From Pseudevernia furfuracea (lineage: Eukaryota > Ascomycota > Lecanoromycetes > Lecanorales > Parmeliaceae): DNA of 64,000 nt. Positions 23,101-35,672 of the stretch are shown in pieces. The notes beneath the pieces are model-generated. The model was not told the DNA's origin. It did no database searches and was given only the letters and a program-made list of their open reading frames with translations. The stretch covers positions 1,736,001 through 1,800,000 of the forward strand of contig JAIUPT010000041.1 in assembly GCA_022315425.1 (NCBI GenBank), in the 5' to 3' direction. Both the position numbers and the translations under genes were made by a program. Numbering within the stretch: the first letter of the stretch is position 1; each line of letters opens with the position of its first letter.

Positions 23101-24428
23101 CGCTGTAGATCATCGAAAGTCTCGTCTATCACTGCCCTATTCTTAAGGCCAAGCGAATAGATCTTAACACGATTCGACTTTGACAGCCTTGATTGTCAGT
23201 CATCCCAAAGCGACAGCTTCATTCAGTCCTCCTCAAAAATGTTAACAAAACCTTCGTCTTTTCACAGAGTAGGAAATTCCTTCATCAAATTCGAGAGAAT
23301 TTTGATTTCGTAACTATTGTCATAAACCATGACATCATTTGAGAGTCTAGTTTCGCCGACGACATTGTCAACCTTGACAATGTCTGCTTGATCGACGTTG
23401 ATAAGCTACGAAAGACTTTCTACTAAGCTTATCGATGCTGCGATAGCCATTATAACAGCTTTCTTGATCCAGCTGACCTTTCTAAAATAAGAGACTTTAA
23501 TTGTCGAAGACTTCGATAGATTCTTGTTCGGCAGATTCTTTGCTTCAGCAAAGAACATATTCTTATAGTCTATCTCGCAGAGCATATCAAGACGAAGTCT
23601 CTTAAAGATCTATATGACATTGTCGATCTCGTTCTTGACGAGAACGTCGATGATGTGCGAGTCCATTAAATGCGCATATATGATCAGGTTTCGATGCGGC
23701 ACTGGCTCGAAAATGAAGTCTCTTTCAGATAGTCCCTTTGAAGTGTCGATCGAAATCATAACGTCAGAACGAGATACTATGATAAGCGATCTCCTGACGT
23801 GAATAATGCGTCTTTGATAGAGATCACGCTGTCGACTTGTTATAATAGCGATGACTTCACAGCTATCAATGTATATCTTGCTTTGAACAATGTCGAGCAC
23901 GATCTTCTCAGAGCCTATGACATCATTGCTCAGAAGCATGTGGGCTTTGAGATTATCGACGAGGTGGATTTCTCTATGAATGCGACAGAGTATCTTGATA
24001 TCGTCTCCCTTGATAGCAGGGATATACATTGAAATCAATATATACTCAGCGGTATCGTGCATCGCTGATCTCAGGCCCTTAACACGAAGAGATAATGTTA
24101 TTCTCCGAATCTCCACATGAGGTAATAAAGCTAGCAGCCATGACTTGTCTGCTAAGATAATCTCACAGTCAGTGTCGATGCAGATTTCTTCGTCAATAGC
24201 ATCAAGTAATAATCGTATAAGAATGTGAGCGTAATTCCATCCTCGAAAAGCAAGTCCCGTGCTCAGGTTTGTCTCGGTGAAGTCAGAATCTATGATCTCT
24301 ATTAAATAAGACCCTTGATGACAAGCAGCCTCTGCGGAAGGGTTCAGACTAGCTGTGAGAGACTTAGGGGTGAAAGGCTGACTATTCGCGGAAGGCTTCG
24401 ACAGGTCAGTCAAGCAGCCGTCACGCAA
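20173..24428 (-). pseudogene. Gypsy pol remnant: protease, RT, RNase H, integrase, chromodomain
   Basis: Protease remnant ICIDTDCEIILADKSWL (within 23610-24428; DTG appears as DTD). Reverse transcriptase is at 22413-23132, with YINDIVI at the catalytic motif instead of YVDD and LGLTGYLR toward RNase H. The integrase zinc-binding remnant is GNGHPGFERTFDIV (21378-21578), with a heavily broken core at about 20800-21300. A chromodomain with YEIDRLLNKRVRRR and YSIDYLLR lies at about 20173-20350, and both of its expected tryptophans are TGA stops. Upstream of it is the usual VHPVFSVAQLEPW-like linker. Chromodomains steer such elements toward methylated histone H3 (established for chromoviruses). 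Confidence 0.82.
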
Positions 24429-25889
24429 ATGCTTGTGAAGTCTTGTTTTAGATGAAAAGGATACATTGCAGTTGCGACAGACAGTATGAATACCGACGAA
24501 GTTAGCAAAGTTAACAAAGACTTCTTCATATGGCTGGTTCTCGTAATCATGATCGAATCCTTGCTTAGACGACTCGCCTTGATAGGTATTCTACGGACCA
24601 TTATGCTTCTAATGAGACGCCTTATCTTGATCCTCGCTAGCATAATTAGTTTGATTATAAATAGTCTAATTATTATGATCTGCTTGATAAGCAGCAGTCT
24701 GGTTACGATAGACACCTTAAGATTGTCATGAACGTCTATCATTGTTGCCTTGATAGCCTCGATCGTCTCGTCTTAAAAATCTTCCGCCTTGGGATGAAGG
24801 ATTTGACTGCTTGAATTGATTCGAGAATATCAAACCTGACGTGCTTGAAGAATCGATTTGAAGACGTTGAGGCGACGCTGAAATAGGACGCTGCGATGCG
24901 TACTACTGATTTGATTGATAGCCGTACTGTTGATTATTGTAAGCATATTGTCCACCGCTGTTAGGTCTATACTGGTAGTCAGAAGGCTGCCGAAATTGAG
25001 AATTGAAGTACGGTCTATTTCCGTAAGTCTGCTGACCTTATTGATTGATTTGTTGACCTTGTCGTAGGCCTTGCTGAAAGCTTTCGACAACACGCTATTG
25101 TTGCTGTGATTGTAGCCTTTGATTGAAGAGCCTTGACATTTTAAATTAGATGTTCTTCTTGAGCTCAAGAAGCTGAATAAACGATAACATCGATATTATA
25201 ACAGACGACGGGTCTACAAAGGCACGCAAATCGGCAGCAATGCCCTGATAGACAAAGATAAGCTAATTTTCGACATTGTCAATGTTAACAGACTTGACGT
25301 GACGAATGACTGCTTACACGTAGCTCGAAGACTCTTTCTTGTTACGAACGTCTATTAAGATGTACTTTTCAGAAGTAAGATGAGCGAGGGCAACATCGAT
25401 CGATTTCTTAAATCGTTTTAGTAAGACCTTATATTATTCGTCGATATCGTTGTCAGCCCGCAAGCCAAGCTTTTCGAGGTTCGAAAGCTTCGTTGTGTAT
25501 CATAGCAAGGCTGTTTCTCTCAAGATAGTGCCCAGGTTGACTTTGACTGCGATAAATCCTTTCACAGCAGCAACATTTCGTAGTCGTTCGATAAAAAGAA
25601 TAACGCTACGAAAATAGATATCCTTATCGACGATAACAATTTCACCCTCTTCGTACGATTTATTCAGATGAGAATCAAAGTATTCAAGGTCTGATGAATT
25701 TCATCGATCGAAGAACGATGAGCCAGTTGACTCGTCTGTCGAGCCTAACGGGCCTGACTCTCCGACTGGGCCAGCTGGGCCGACGAGAAGCTGGAGATTG
25801 ACGAGTGTTATAGCCAAGGCTCTCTGTACAGCAGTGTTGATTTCTTGCTGCAGCTATTGATAGTCGACACCGATATTAGAGAAAGTCAT
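24424..25889 (-). pseudogene. Gypsy gag remnant with Gln/Asn-rich tail and zinc finger
   Basis: Probable gag start at 25889-25887 (MTFSNIGVDYQ, then a stop). The frame continues through a capsid-like region (ALLWYTTKLSNLEKLG), a Gln/Asn/Tyr-rich stretch (about 24780-25170), and a Cys-x2-Cys ... His-x-His-x4-Cys finger (VCRNCNVSFSSK ... HKHLRDGC, about 24420-24490). A finger of this kind between gag and protease is familiar from fungal Gypsy elements. Several stop codons interrupt it. Confidence 0.75.
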
Positions 25890-26588
25890 GATGTTGTCGT
25901 AGACTGTTGTCTCTGCAGACGTCTTCGATATAACTAAACGTCGTGAAGAGCTTACTGAGATGAGAGTAGACGACTCTCGTTGTCTTGATAGCGTTGAGCT
26001 CGGGGGTGGTGAGCTAGTCGATATAGTTTCGATTGACGAAGGCTTCAGCAGCTCAGCAAGCTGTCTGGTGAGGTCGTCAAATTGCTTGATGGCCTTGCGG
26101 AGGGAAGGCTTGTTAATGACTCAATCTGGCGGCCAGAATATAGAGGTCTCGAGACCCAGAGAATTGAATCTAGCTCTAGCTCTTGCTCGGCTATCTCGTG
26201 ATATCGACGACGTCGACGTCAACGAGGGCCTTGATAGCTCAGGAGGTCTGAACGTATAAGTGCTGATGTAACGAATTACACCTTTCGTGAAAGGCTTCAG
26301 CAGCTCGAGGTGAGGATGTGCTATATTGCTGAAGTCGTCGAGTTGAAAGACTAACACGAGTGCTCTCCGAGGCAAATGAATTCGAACGTCGTCGACAGCA
26401 ATAACTTGATCCGCCAGTTTGAAGACGTGAAGGTAATTAATAAAGCAAAGGCGTCAGCGAAAGACTTTAATAGAAGACTACTCGATGTAGCAAAGAATGA
26501 GCTACTACAAGATACAGTATTGATGACGAAGAAACTCCTGAGTCATTCGACAATTAATTAACATCGAATAACGGTGTTGTTACCATGT

Positions 26589-26786
26589 TGTAGCAGTAAC
26601 ATAAATGTATTGGTGATTGATAAAGAAGATGCCTTCTCTCTATCTAAATTCTGCATATTTAAGTACATGCGCCAAGGCCCTTGCCAAGGTACCTTCTGAC
26701 AGGTGCCAACCACTGGCAAAGGCAAGTACCTCGTCAAGGTAAGCCGCTCGCCGACCTAAGCACCTCTGCGAAAGGCTTTCGTGACA
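26589..26786 (-). repeat. 5' LTR of the Gypsy element (198 bp)
   Basis: Same length and ends as 19511-19708. In the sense direction (minus) it is followed by acatggtaacaacacc, presumably the primer-binding region. I could not assign its tRNA. Confidence 0.88.
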
Positions 26787-29404
26787 AAAAGTGTGTTCTT
26801 CTAAAATATGAAGAGGAGTTCATTTTCCGTCTATATAATCTCATCAAAAAGAAGATTATTCGAATTAATAATATTTACTTCGTTAAGAAGCGTTTCTTGA
26901 TTATGAACTTCGAAGAAAAGACGAACGTCTATAAGTTCTCGATCAAGCGATAACGTCTTTATGTATTAATATTCGCTGTAGAGAAGACACTTGATGAATA
27001 GTATATTATTAACATTTCGAAAGACATTGTTCTTATTATAAAGCTCTCAACGACTGCATCTGCACCTGCAATAAATAAATCAAGATTAAATTTTTTATAA
27101 TTAGCTGAAAAGTAGACGTCTACATTAAAGCCCTCGTCTCTCGCACGAGTCGTATTATCGATCGCGTTCGCGCGAGTCTCTCGATTAATTGCTGCATTAT
27201 CAATTATCGAAAGAATAACTCGTTCTCTCACTGTCGTCGAAATGATTCGCGAAGACCTCGAGCTAAGTGCGGTCCAAAGAGTACTTCTTGATTATTTCGA
27301 CACTACGATTTCGAATCTGCGAGATCTATTATCTAACTCTCTCTCGAGAACATTCGCGACCTTTGCGTTATTAACGAATCATGTTAATAAGTCGAATATT
27401 TTCGAGTCGATGACCTATCAATAGGTCATTTTCAATTAACTCTCCCGTATGCACTGAGAGCTCGTTATACAAGACGAATATAAATCTCTTATGAACAACA
27501 ATACTTGATATCTAATTCAGACGTCTTTAAATGCTTATATTTTAAGAGATCGCTGAGTTTATATCGTGAAGCGAGGCCTCGCTGAGAAAATTACTCGTTA
27601 TAAGACTCGCTGAGTGATTCGAGAATTCGAACAATAAAAGGGTCGTGACTATTATAACACGTTCGTCTCAGTGATCAAGCTTATGAGTTACAAGACGATC
27701 TTTGCCCTAATAACGACTCTAAACTAAAACGTGAAACAAATGAACGTCAAAATCGTCTTTCTTTACGATAACGTTTAAGAGACGATTTATGTGCGACAGC
27801 TCGATAATTTCAGCAAGAACGATATCAAAGTTTATAAACTGAATAAGACTCTCTATGAACTCAAGCAATTTCTTAGAATTTGATATTAATACTTCTCGAA
27901 ATACATAAAGAAACTCGAACTAATATTTATCGAATCGAATAAGAGTGTCTTTATGAACGTTAAGAAGAATATTATTGTAGCCCTCTATATAAACGATATA
28001 TTGATTATCGATCTCAGCAAAACCGGTATTCAGCGCATTAAAAAGGCTCTTAATAACAAGTTTTACATGTTCGACTTGAGACCTTGCGTTTATTATTTAG
28101 ACATGACCGTCAAAAGAGATCGTGTCGTCGATATTCTTCGTCTGGGACAAGCAGTCTATGTTACTCGTTTCTTAAAGTATTTTAATTATTAAAATCTCAA
28201 TTTAGTCTCTACGTTTCTGAAAATCAGTCGCAAGCTACAATCTGCGAAAGAGGGTTATATTGCCTCGAGAAAGCTGTGCGAGGATTATTAATCTGTCGTG
28301 AGATTTCTTATATATATCATGTTAAAAACTCGTTCTGATATCGTCTATGCTATCTCTTTTGTCAGTCGCTATTCAATCAACTCGACTCAGACATACTAAA
28401 ATGCAGTGGTTCGAATCTTTCGATACCTTAGAGACACGATGCACTACGAACTAGTGTATAAAGGATCTCTTCAAGCCCTCATCGAGTACATCGATTTCGA
28501 TTGAGCTAACGACTCGACCCGAAGATCTATCTTCGACTATCTATTCAACGTCGATAACGACGTCATCAGCTGATCATTAAAGCGTCAAGTTATCGTCGCG
28601 TTATTCACTTGCGAAGCCGAGTATATCGATCAAACGTTAATTATTAAAGAAGTTATTTGACTGAAAACTCTTCTTAATCAACTTCTGCGGCTCCGAGACT
28701 CTAATTCGAAGATTATTATAATCTTCGACGACAATTAGAGCGTAATTGTTCTCGTTAAAAACGCTTAATTTTATACTCGCATCAAGCATATTAATATCGC
28801 TCATTATTTCGTGCGTGAAAAAGTCAATAACGACATCGTGAACATGTAATTCGTACTCACGAATAAACAAATAATCGACGATCTCATCAAAGCCCTCTGC
28901 CTCGACAAATTCGTTGTCTTTCGCGATGCCCTTGAGGTGAAATCAGTCTCAGAACATTCTCTCAGCGTCAAAGACTAATTCTCAGCGCTCTTACTTCTAA
29001 TCTGAAGTCGTTAATTTCAGAGAAGTGACGCTATTCACCTTGTCTGTAAACGTCAGATCTTCAATTTTCTTTCACTGCTTTTTGTTTCACCCCCTCATAT
29101 ATTCATCGACCTCGTTTTGATAGAAATTGAGTGTGCATTAGGTCTATTTTAAAGAAAACTTTCAAAAAATCGCCTTTTTTCGAAAAATGAAAGTTTTGTA
29201 TAAAGAATTAAAACGGATTTTTACATGTCTTCGAATTTGACATAATCGTTTTTAGAACTTGATTCGAATTTGATATAGTCGTTTTCAGAACTTGGTTTCT
29301 TCACTTTTGTGAACTGGACTTCGCGCTAACCCGATTGGGGTTTTTTGCGTCGCGAAGTGCGAAAATCGTATTTTCGCATTTTTGAGTATGCGAGCGAAGG
29401 GGAG

Positions 29405-29513
29405 TGTCAAAATTCGGGTCACGTGATGCGCTAAGGCGCATCCTCATAGTCGCTCTTTACTCTTATAGCATTCTATAGTTAACAACTAAGTGTTCTACCA
29501 CCTATTTTTCACA
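29405..29513 (+). repeat. 3' LTR of family 1 copy B (109 bp, single E-box version)
   Basis: Like the 122-bp LTRs but lacks the 13-nt block acatggtcacgtg, so only one TCACGTGA palindrome remains. It ends TTTTTCACA rather than TTGACA. It is followed by the caaaa duplication. Confidence 0.9.
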
Positions 29514-29844
29514 CAAAACATTAACATCTTACTTTGAATATTATATCTATAGAATAAACTCTACCTTCAGAAGGCTGAGACTTCAACCGAAAGAAAGACG
29601 TGAGAATGGGTTTGACTTCGAAATTTAGCAATCGCTAGAACTATCGCTGAGATCACCTTATAGTCGACGAAGCTAGATCTGAATCGAATCGCTCGCTAGG
29701 TCAATCAATGAAAGAAGTTATTTCGTCTATGAATCACATTAAGTAGATTGCTTTGACTCTACAACGAGTGCTTATCGTCTTATTGCTCAAATAGCGCAAG
29801 AGTTAAAATCTTCAAATTATTAAATATTATATCATCAAGACGCT

Positions 29845-30165
29845 ACTAAGCTGTTCATTTAAAACTCTACTCAGACGCTATTAAGCTGTTCATCTAAAAC
29901 TCTACTCAGACGCTACTAAGCTATTCATCTAAAAACTTCATTAAGACGCTACTAAGCTGTTCATCTAAAACTCTACTCAGACGCTATTAAGCTATTCATC
30001 TAAAACTCTGTTCAGACGCTACTAAGCTATTTATCTAAAAACTTCATCAAGACGCTATTAAGCTATCAATCTGCTCAGACGCTACTAAGCTATTCATCTA
30101 AAAACTCTGCTCAGACGCTACTAAGCTATTCATCTAAAACTTCATCAAGACGCTACTAAGCTATC
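29845..30165 (+). repeat. Tandem array of ten units of about 35 bp in the family 2 leader
   Basis: Unit of the form agacgctactaagctattcat followed by ctaaaactctactc. The landmark gacgctaYtaag occurs ten times, with one short unit near 30060-30077. It lies in the untranslated leader before gag, as the 122-bp repeats do in family 1. No open frame uses it. Confidence 0.85.
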
Positions 30166-30689
30166 AATCAACTGTGCAATTTATTCTTTCGCTTGTCAAC
30201 TATACAATACATTCTTTCGCTTGACTCGCGACTCACGTTTCATATTCTTTCGATTCATAAGCGCAATAAAGTCAACTCCTCGACAGATATCGTCTCTTTT
30301 AATACAAGCGTAAAAGATTTTAAGTGTAAATCGTCTTCGACATCTCGCGCAGTGAAATGAATATGCGTCGAAGATTCTTACGAGGGGGGCGAGCGCTCTT
30401 GCTTTTACTCTTATTTCTGACAATGAAAATAATAATAACAACAAGGAGATTGAGAGTGTGAGCGCCGTCATCGCCGTATCTTTGAACGTGATTTCCCTCG
30501 ATACAATCACGAGCTTTAGTATCGTGACCTTAACGAACTGAGCAATCTTAACTCTGAAGCTTGAAATCTAATTAAAGTAAGTTAAGAGAATTACGTATCG
30601 AACACGTCGAGCGATAATAACGTCTCACTCATATTAAAACTCTCAACGAACGAGTCAGAACTTGAAGACTGTAGTGATATCGATCTTTT

Positions 30690-33600
30690 TGAATATACGA
30701 TTATTAGTCATGAACTCTAAAATAGTTATTATCAAATCGAGTAGTCTATCAACGCATATAGTTAAATTCGAAACTCTCGAAGAATATTAGATCTGAAAGC
30801 GCGTTGTTAAAGAGTATCTCATTAACGAGCTATTATAAAAGTACATAACGAAAAGTTAGCTTGTTTTCTCGTCTCGTGTTACTTAGATCGATGTGAATAG
30901 AGTAAATACGATCAACGCAGCTACTTAGATTCAGACTGAGTCGAATTAAGCATTTTTCACTTTAGTGTTAGTGTTAAAAACTTTAAATTCGTACGAAACC
31001 CGTCGTGATAGATAAAAAGAAAAACACTTAATATGTTATAACGTTATTCTGAGCACTCTTAAAGTTAATTACTACAGTGATTACAAGAATGTTAATAACG
31101 TCTACTTTCTCTGAATCGTTATTAGATAGAACTATAAGCTCAAAGATTCTAATTCTCTTAATGACCGTTTTCGACGTCTATCACTATTAAAGTTAAGTGA
31201 TTATAAAAAAGTCTTCGAATACGCTGAGAAGTTCAAAGAACTTTATAATAAAATTCGAACGATTCATAAGAAATTACGTCTAAACGACGTCTATCTTATC
31301 TTTCTTCTTTATATCGAACTAGATAAAGAATATGAGAATTACTTTTTATATTACACTTAGATTCACGATATAATTAATGCAGTCGAAAAGTTCGTCTTCA
31401 CGCTAAAATACGTTACTCAGCGATTCATTTAAATATTGATTAATTCGTCTGTTAGTCGAATAGAGTTAACTCTTGAACTGATTGCTGCTCGATCTAAAGT
31501 ATACGCAGTCATAAATACGACGAATTAGACGACGTAAAGATCGTAATCGAGAGCTGTCGAAGGATCAGACGTCGTGTATCTTCGACGTCTCGTAAAGTTC
31601 TATTAATACTATCAGAAGATTTATCACACTCATTATGAGTATAACTCGAAGAATAATACTTAGTCTGATAACTTAGACAGACGCAGACGCAGTCGTAGTC
31701 GTGATCGTAACGATTATAACGATTACGAGAGAGACAATCGCGACAGAAAGAAACGATACGATCGAGATTAAGATCGAAACGATCGAAATAAGAAGCGAAA
31801 GTCTCGTAATGATCGTGATATTAATTTAATATACTATGACTTAGAAGAAGCACACTTCGACGAAAACTCTGAGATTGATGAGTGCTTCACTGCTATGCGA
31901 CGAGACGATTTAGAATATTACGTCTCTCTTTCAGAGAACGATTATGTTATAATCGCTATCGTCGATGTTATATCGAAACGATGAAGACTCGACTTCTGCT
32001 GCTCTGTTTATATTACTTCTAATCGATCAGTCTTTAAGACATATCGTCTATTTATATCGACGAATAATTGTCGTTTTATTATAGAAGTGATCGATTCTCT
32101 TATCTCTATTAATAAAGATAAAATTGAGCTTAGAATCAACGTGAATAATAAGTGTATTAGACTTATTCTCGACGATGTTCTTCATGTTTCTGAACTGTCA
32201 ATGAACTTAATATTCTAGAATAAGCTAATGCGTTCGAACTGTTTCATTAAAATTGTGGGAAATGATGTCGAAATAGACCGTCGAGACATCACTGTCTAAC
32301 TGATCAACAACGACATCTTTCGCTTTAACATGTGAGAGAATTATTAACAATCAAAGGCGATATCTTTAATGATCGTTCTCGTATCAAAGCAAGTTCGAAA
32401 GCTCTAATTAATACTCATATTTAGACAGATCATGATTGTTAATTCAACTGTTAATTCAATTGACGGGTCAATTATTTCGCCTACATTAGCAAAGCGTTCT
32501 CGAAGTGTTATATACGAGTCTGACATCATTATCAGCTCCGTTACAAGCTGTAATTTCGAATCTAACTTCGACACGTCGCGTGACAGCACTAACTCTAACT
32601 TCGAGAACTTCATATCTCGAAAGAGACAAAAACGTAAATCAAATTTCGAAATTCTAATTTATTATTATCGCTACTTGAGTCACGCTAACGACGTGAAGTA
32701 GCTTTCGCACTATAAAATCGATCTAAGTAAAGATATAAGTAATAAGACGTCTTACGTGTTTTATATCATCAAGAAAATTCAGCAAGTCAAGTATATCTCT
32801 CATATTCGCCCTGACAGACGTTCTCTTGATCTAATTCACAGCGATATTGATATCATGAAAGAAATCAAAGATGATTTCAGATATTTCATTACCTTCCTCG
32901 ACGATTTCACTAAACGTTTCGAAGTCGAACTATTACGTTTTAAAGACGAGACCTTTTCGATCTTTCGCCGTTTTTTGATACGTAATAAACGAGATGAATT
33001 TCGATGTCGTAGACTTCGCACTAACTAAGAAGACGAGTATAGTAATCACGTCTTTAATCGTTTTCGCGATAAGAGTGATATTCTATGAAAATCAATTGTG
33101 TTCGATAATTCTCAGCAAAATAAGTTCTTTAAGCGACTAAATCAAGACTTGAAGAGCTGCGTATTCACGATGATAAAAGACACTAAATTATTTATACGTT
33201 ATTAATCATAATTGATACTCGCGATTAATTATTTACGTAATCGACGATTCACTCAGACTCGAACGCTAATTTCTTACGAAGCAGAAATCGAGTATAAGTT
33301 AAATCTTAAATATCTTCGCTCTCTTGAATCTTATAAGTGATATATTGCTCGAAAATCTCACACTAATTAAATAAAAGATTAAAGTCGCACTGTCATTAAT
33401 GCTTCTATACGACTTATCGACTACGAAGACGATTATATCTATAAGATGCTTCTTGACGATGATAGAATTTATCGCATCTTTAAAGTAATCTAAAATAAGA
33501 TTTCTTTTCACTTTTTACGTGTCAAAAAATTCTTAGATTCTATCACAGTGAGAGAAACATTAGTGTCGATCGAATCGTTATCTTAATCTGCGAAAGAATC

Positions 33601-35412
33601 TAAATTCATTACGATCGTAGTTGATGATAACATAACTTTAAAATCAACGCCGTCAGTAGTCTTAAAAAACTCGATATCACATTCATTATTCGTCTCAACG
33701 TTAGCGATGACAACGTCGTTCTCAATCTCTTTATTCGAAACTTTAATAGGCGAAGATAATGCTTCTGCGACCCCGTTACGAAATTATTCGTATTTATTAG
33801 ATCGCGATCTATTATTAGACTTAATTGTATTTCTTATCTTCATTGCTCGGAAATCTTATAAGTCGAAGAATTACGAAGAGATAATCGCAGATAACAATTT
33901 TAATAGCGAAGAGTGAAAAGACGTAATCGAGAACGAGATTAACTTCTTGATAAAGAATAAAACTTGAAAACTCGTCGACTGCTTCAAAGATCGTAAATTA
34001 TTAAAAGATAAATAAGTGTTCATCTTAAAGCGAGAATCAAAAGGGGAAATCACTCGTTACAAAGCACGCTGAGTGATTCTTAAATGCTCTCAACGTGAAG
34101 GACTAGACTATAACGAGATATTCGTCTTAGTAGTGAAATTTATAAGTTATAAAGCTCTATTTGCTCTCGTAGCGATCTTGAATTGAAATCTAAAGTAAAT
34201 AAATATGAAAATCGTCTTTTTATATAATGCAGTGAAGAAACTAATTTACATATATTAACTTATTAACTTTAAGTCTTAAAAATATTCAAATAAGGTCTAT
34301 AAGCTGAACAAGACCTTATATGATTTAAAACAATTATCTCGAATTTAATATAATATCTTCGTCGAATTTATAAAAGAATAAGACTTCACTCTCATCGATG
34401 CTGACTATAGTGTGTTTATCGACTCTCAAACAGATATCATTATTGCGCTTTATGTTGATAATGTTTTGATCACTAATTCTAATTGTGTAGATATTCAAAG
34501 AATCAAAGATATTCTCAACGTTAAATTTTATATGATCGACTTGAAACCCTATGCTTATTATCTAGAGATGACTGTCACTCGTGATCGTATTAATAGAACT
34601 ATTCGTTTAGAGCAAGCTGAATACGTTGAACGAGTGTTTCGAGACAACGATATATGAAACGCAAAGTCAGTAGTCACTTTAATGAAAATAACAATCAAAT
34701 TGAAACTCGCAGAGGATGAATACGAAGCTACGCCTAAGAACAAATTACGTTATTAATTCGCTATTAAATCGCTGATGTATACTATGTTAAAAACTCGTCT
34801 CGATCTTGTTTATGCTATATCTGTTATTAGTCGTTACGCACATAATTCGACTAAACGACATTGAGATACGATGAAACGAATCTTTTAGTACTTGAAAGAA
34901 ACACTTAATTTTCAATTAACGTTTTAAGAAACTCTCTTAAGCTTAATCGATTACACTAATTCTAACTGAGCTAACGATATAATTACGCGTCGCTCTATCT
35001 CAGATTACGTGTTCAACGTCGAAAGCGCTATTATTAGTTGATCTTTTAAACGACAGATTATCGTCGCTCTTTCGACTTGTAAAGCAGAGTACATCGAGTA
35101 AACATAGATCACTAAGAAAGCAATTTGATTACGAAGTCTTCTGACGTCACTGCAACTTAATAACAATACTCTAAAAACCATTATTATTTACGACGACAAT
35201 TAGGGCGCAATTGCACTGATCAAGGATTCTCGATCTCATGATCGCATTAAGTATATTAAGATCGACAATCACTTCTGTAGAAAGAAGATTGTTAACAAGA
35301 TCGTAACTTTTAAGTATACTCTCACTAATAAACAGATGGCTGACGAACTGATCAAGGCGCTGACGCGGGACAAATTTGAGGTGTTTCGTGAGGCAATTAA
35401 TTTAAGACTTTG
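30690..35412 (+). pseudogene. Family 2 Copia gag-pol remnant
   Basis: A gag-like region (about 30690-31830) holds a helical segment (KVFEYAEKFKELYNKI), a degraded zinc knuckle (YYQKIYHTHYEYNSKN) and an Arg/Asp-rich stretch. Then come a protease remnant (LDFCCSVYIT, near 32000), an integrase remnant (LDLIHSDI ... FITFLDDFTKRFEVELLRF, 32756-33028), reverse transcriptase with KLNKTLYDLKQ and YVDNVLI (34412-34657; YVDD changed), and RNase H ending NKQMADELIKALTRDKF. The final TGA is at 35410-35412. The start is uncertain. Many stops and frame breaks make it non-functional. Confidence 0.78.
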
Positions 35413-35540
35413 ACGAATGGCCACTCTGTGGGAGTGATGTGCGACGTTTTGATAGGACTGAATTGAGGTCGGTCTAACTTGATTAGGCAACTAGACTCTG
35501 GTTGCGAAGACCTTCTAGAAGTACAGCGATCGTGTGGGAG

Positions 35541-35672
35541 TGTCAAAATTCTAGTCGAGGTGACTTTTCACGGTACCAACCCGGCGTTCAGACTTGGTGG
35601 ATTTTGTATGTAGCGATCTACTGTACTAGTTACACAACTCAATCAGGTGTTTCACATACCTATATTTTAACA
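35541..35672 (+). repeat. 3' LTR of family 2 Copia (132 bp)
   Basis: Starts TGTCAAAATTCTAG right after the purine tract cgtgtgggag and ends TATATTTTAACA. It is followed by the duplication cttct (35673-35677). It is better preserved than the 5' LTR. Confidence 0.9.

Larger units (their letters stand above)
19511..26786 (-). mobile_element. Ty3/Gypsy retrotransposon with chromodomain (full length, mutated)
   Basis: Two 198-bp LTRs (19511-19708 and 26589-26786) with TGT...ACA ends are flanked by the 5-bp duplication aaaag (19506-19510 and 26787-26791). On the minus strand the order is gag, zinc finger, protease, reverse transcriptase, RNase H, integrase with H2C2 domain, chromodomain. This is the Gypsy order (integrase last) of the chromovirus type. 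It is inserted in copy B of family 1 between the integrase and reverse transcriptase remnants. The internal region has many stops, but the two LTRs are still close. Confidence 0.92.
13858..28978 (+). pseudogene. Copia gag-pol remnant of copy B, interrupted twice
   Basis: Gag ATG at 13858 (MTLSHDDSHRSDY). Coding parts are 13858-14641, 17399-19510 and 26787-28978. They contain a zinc-knuckle remnant (CSSCKIANRKFRH, about 17970), the protease region (VVDLNCSRY, about 18365), NRDLFFLNL (18709), an integrase remnant (18824-19312), reverse transcriptase with YIND instead of YVDD (about 27984-27995) and RNase H. It has more stops than copy A. The terminal TAA at 28976-28978 aligns with that of copy A. 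Confidence 0.85.
13574..29513 (+). mobile_element. Ty1/Copia retrotransposon, family 1, copy B (5'-truncated, with two insertions)
   Basis: Starts abruptly inside a leader repeat unit after copy A's 3' LTR and runs through gag-pol to its own 3' LTR at 29405-29513. It is split by a LINE (14642-17398) and a Gypsy element (19511-26786). Removing both restores collinearity with copy A. After the 3' LTR comes caaaa (29514-29518), the partner of 6947-6951, so this LTR closes the original family 1 insertion into the family 2 element. Confidence 0.85.
6706..35672 (+). mobile_element. Ty1/Copia retrotransposon, family 2, hosting nested insertions
   Basis: Two 132-bp LTRs (6706-6837 and 35541-35672) are flanked by the 5-bp direct repeat cttct (6701-6705 and 35673-35677), which defines one insertion event. 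The element's own sequence is 6706-6951 plus 29514-35672, about 6.4 kb. The rest is a later family 1 insertion at 6952-29513 with duplication caaaa. The internal part contains a leader with a tandem array, then gag, protease, integrase, reverse transcriptase and RNase H remnants in Copia order, and a GTGGGAG polypurine tract next to the 3' LTR. All frames contain stops. Confidence 0.9.
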
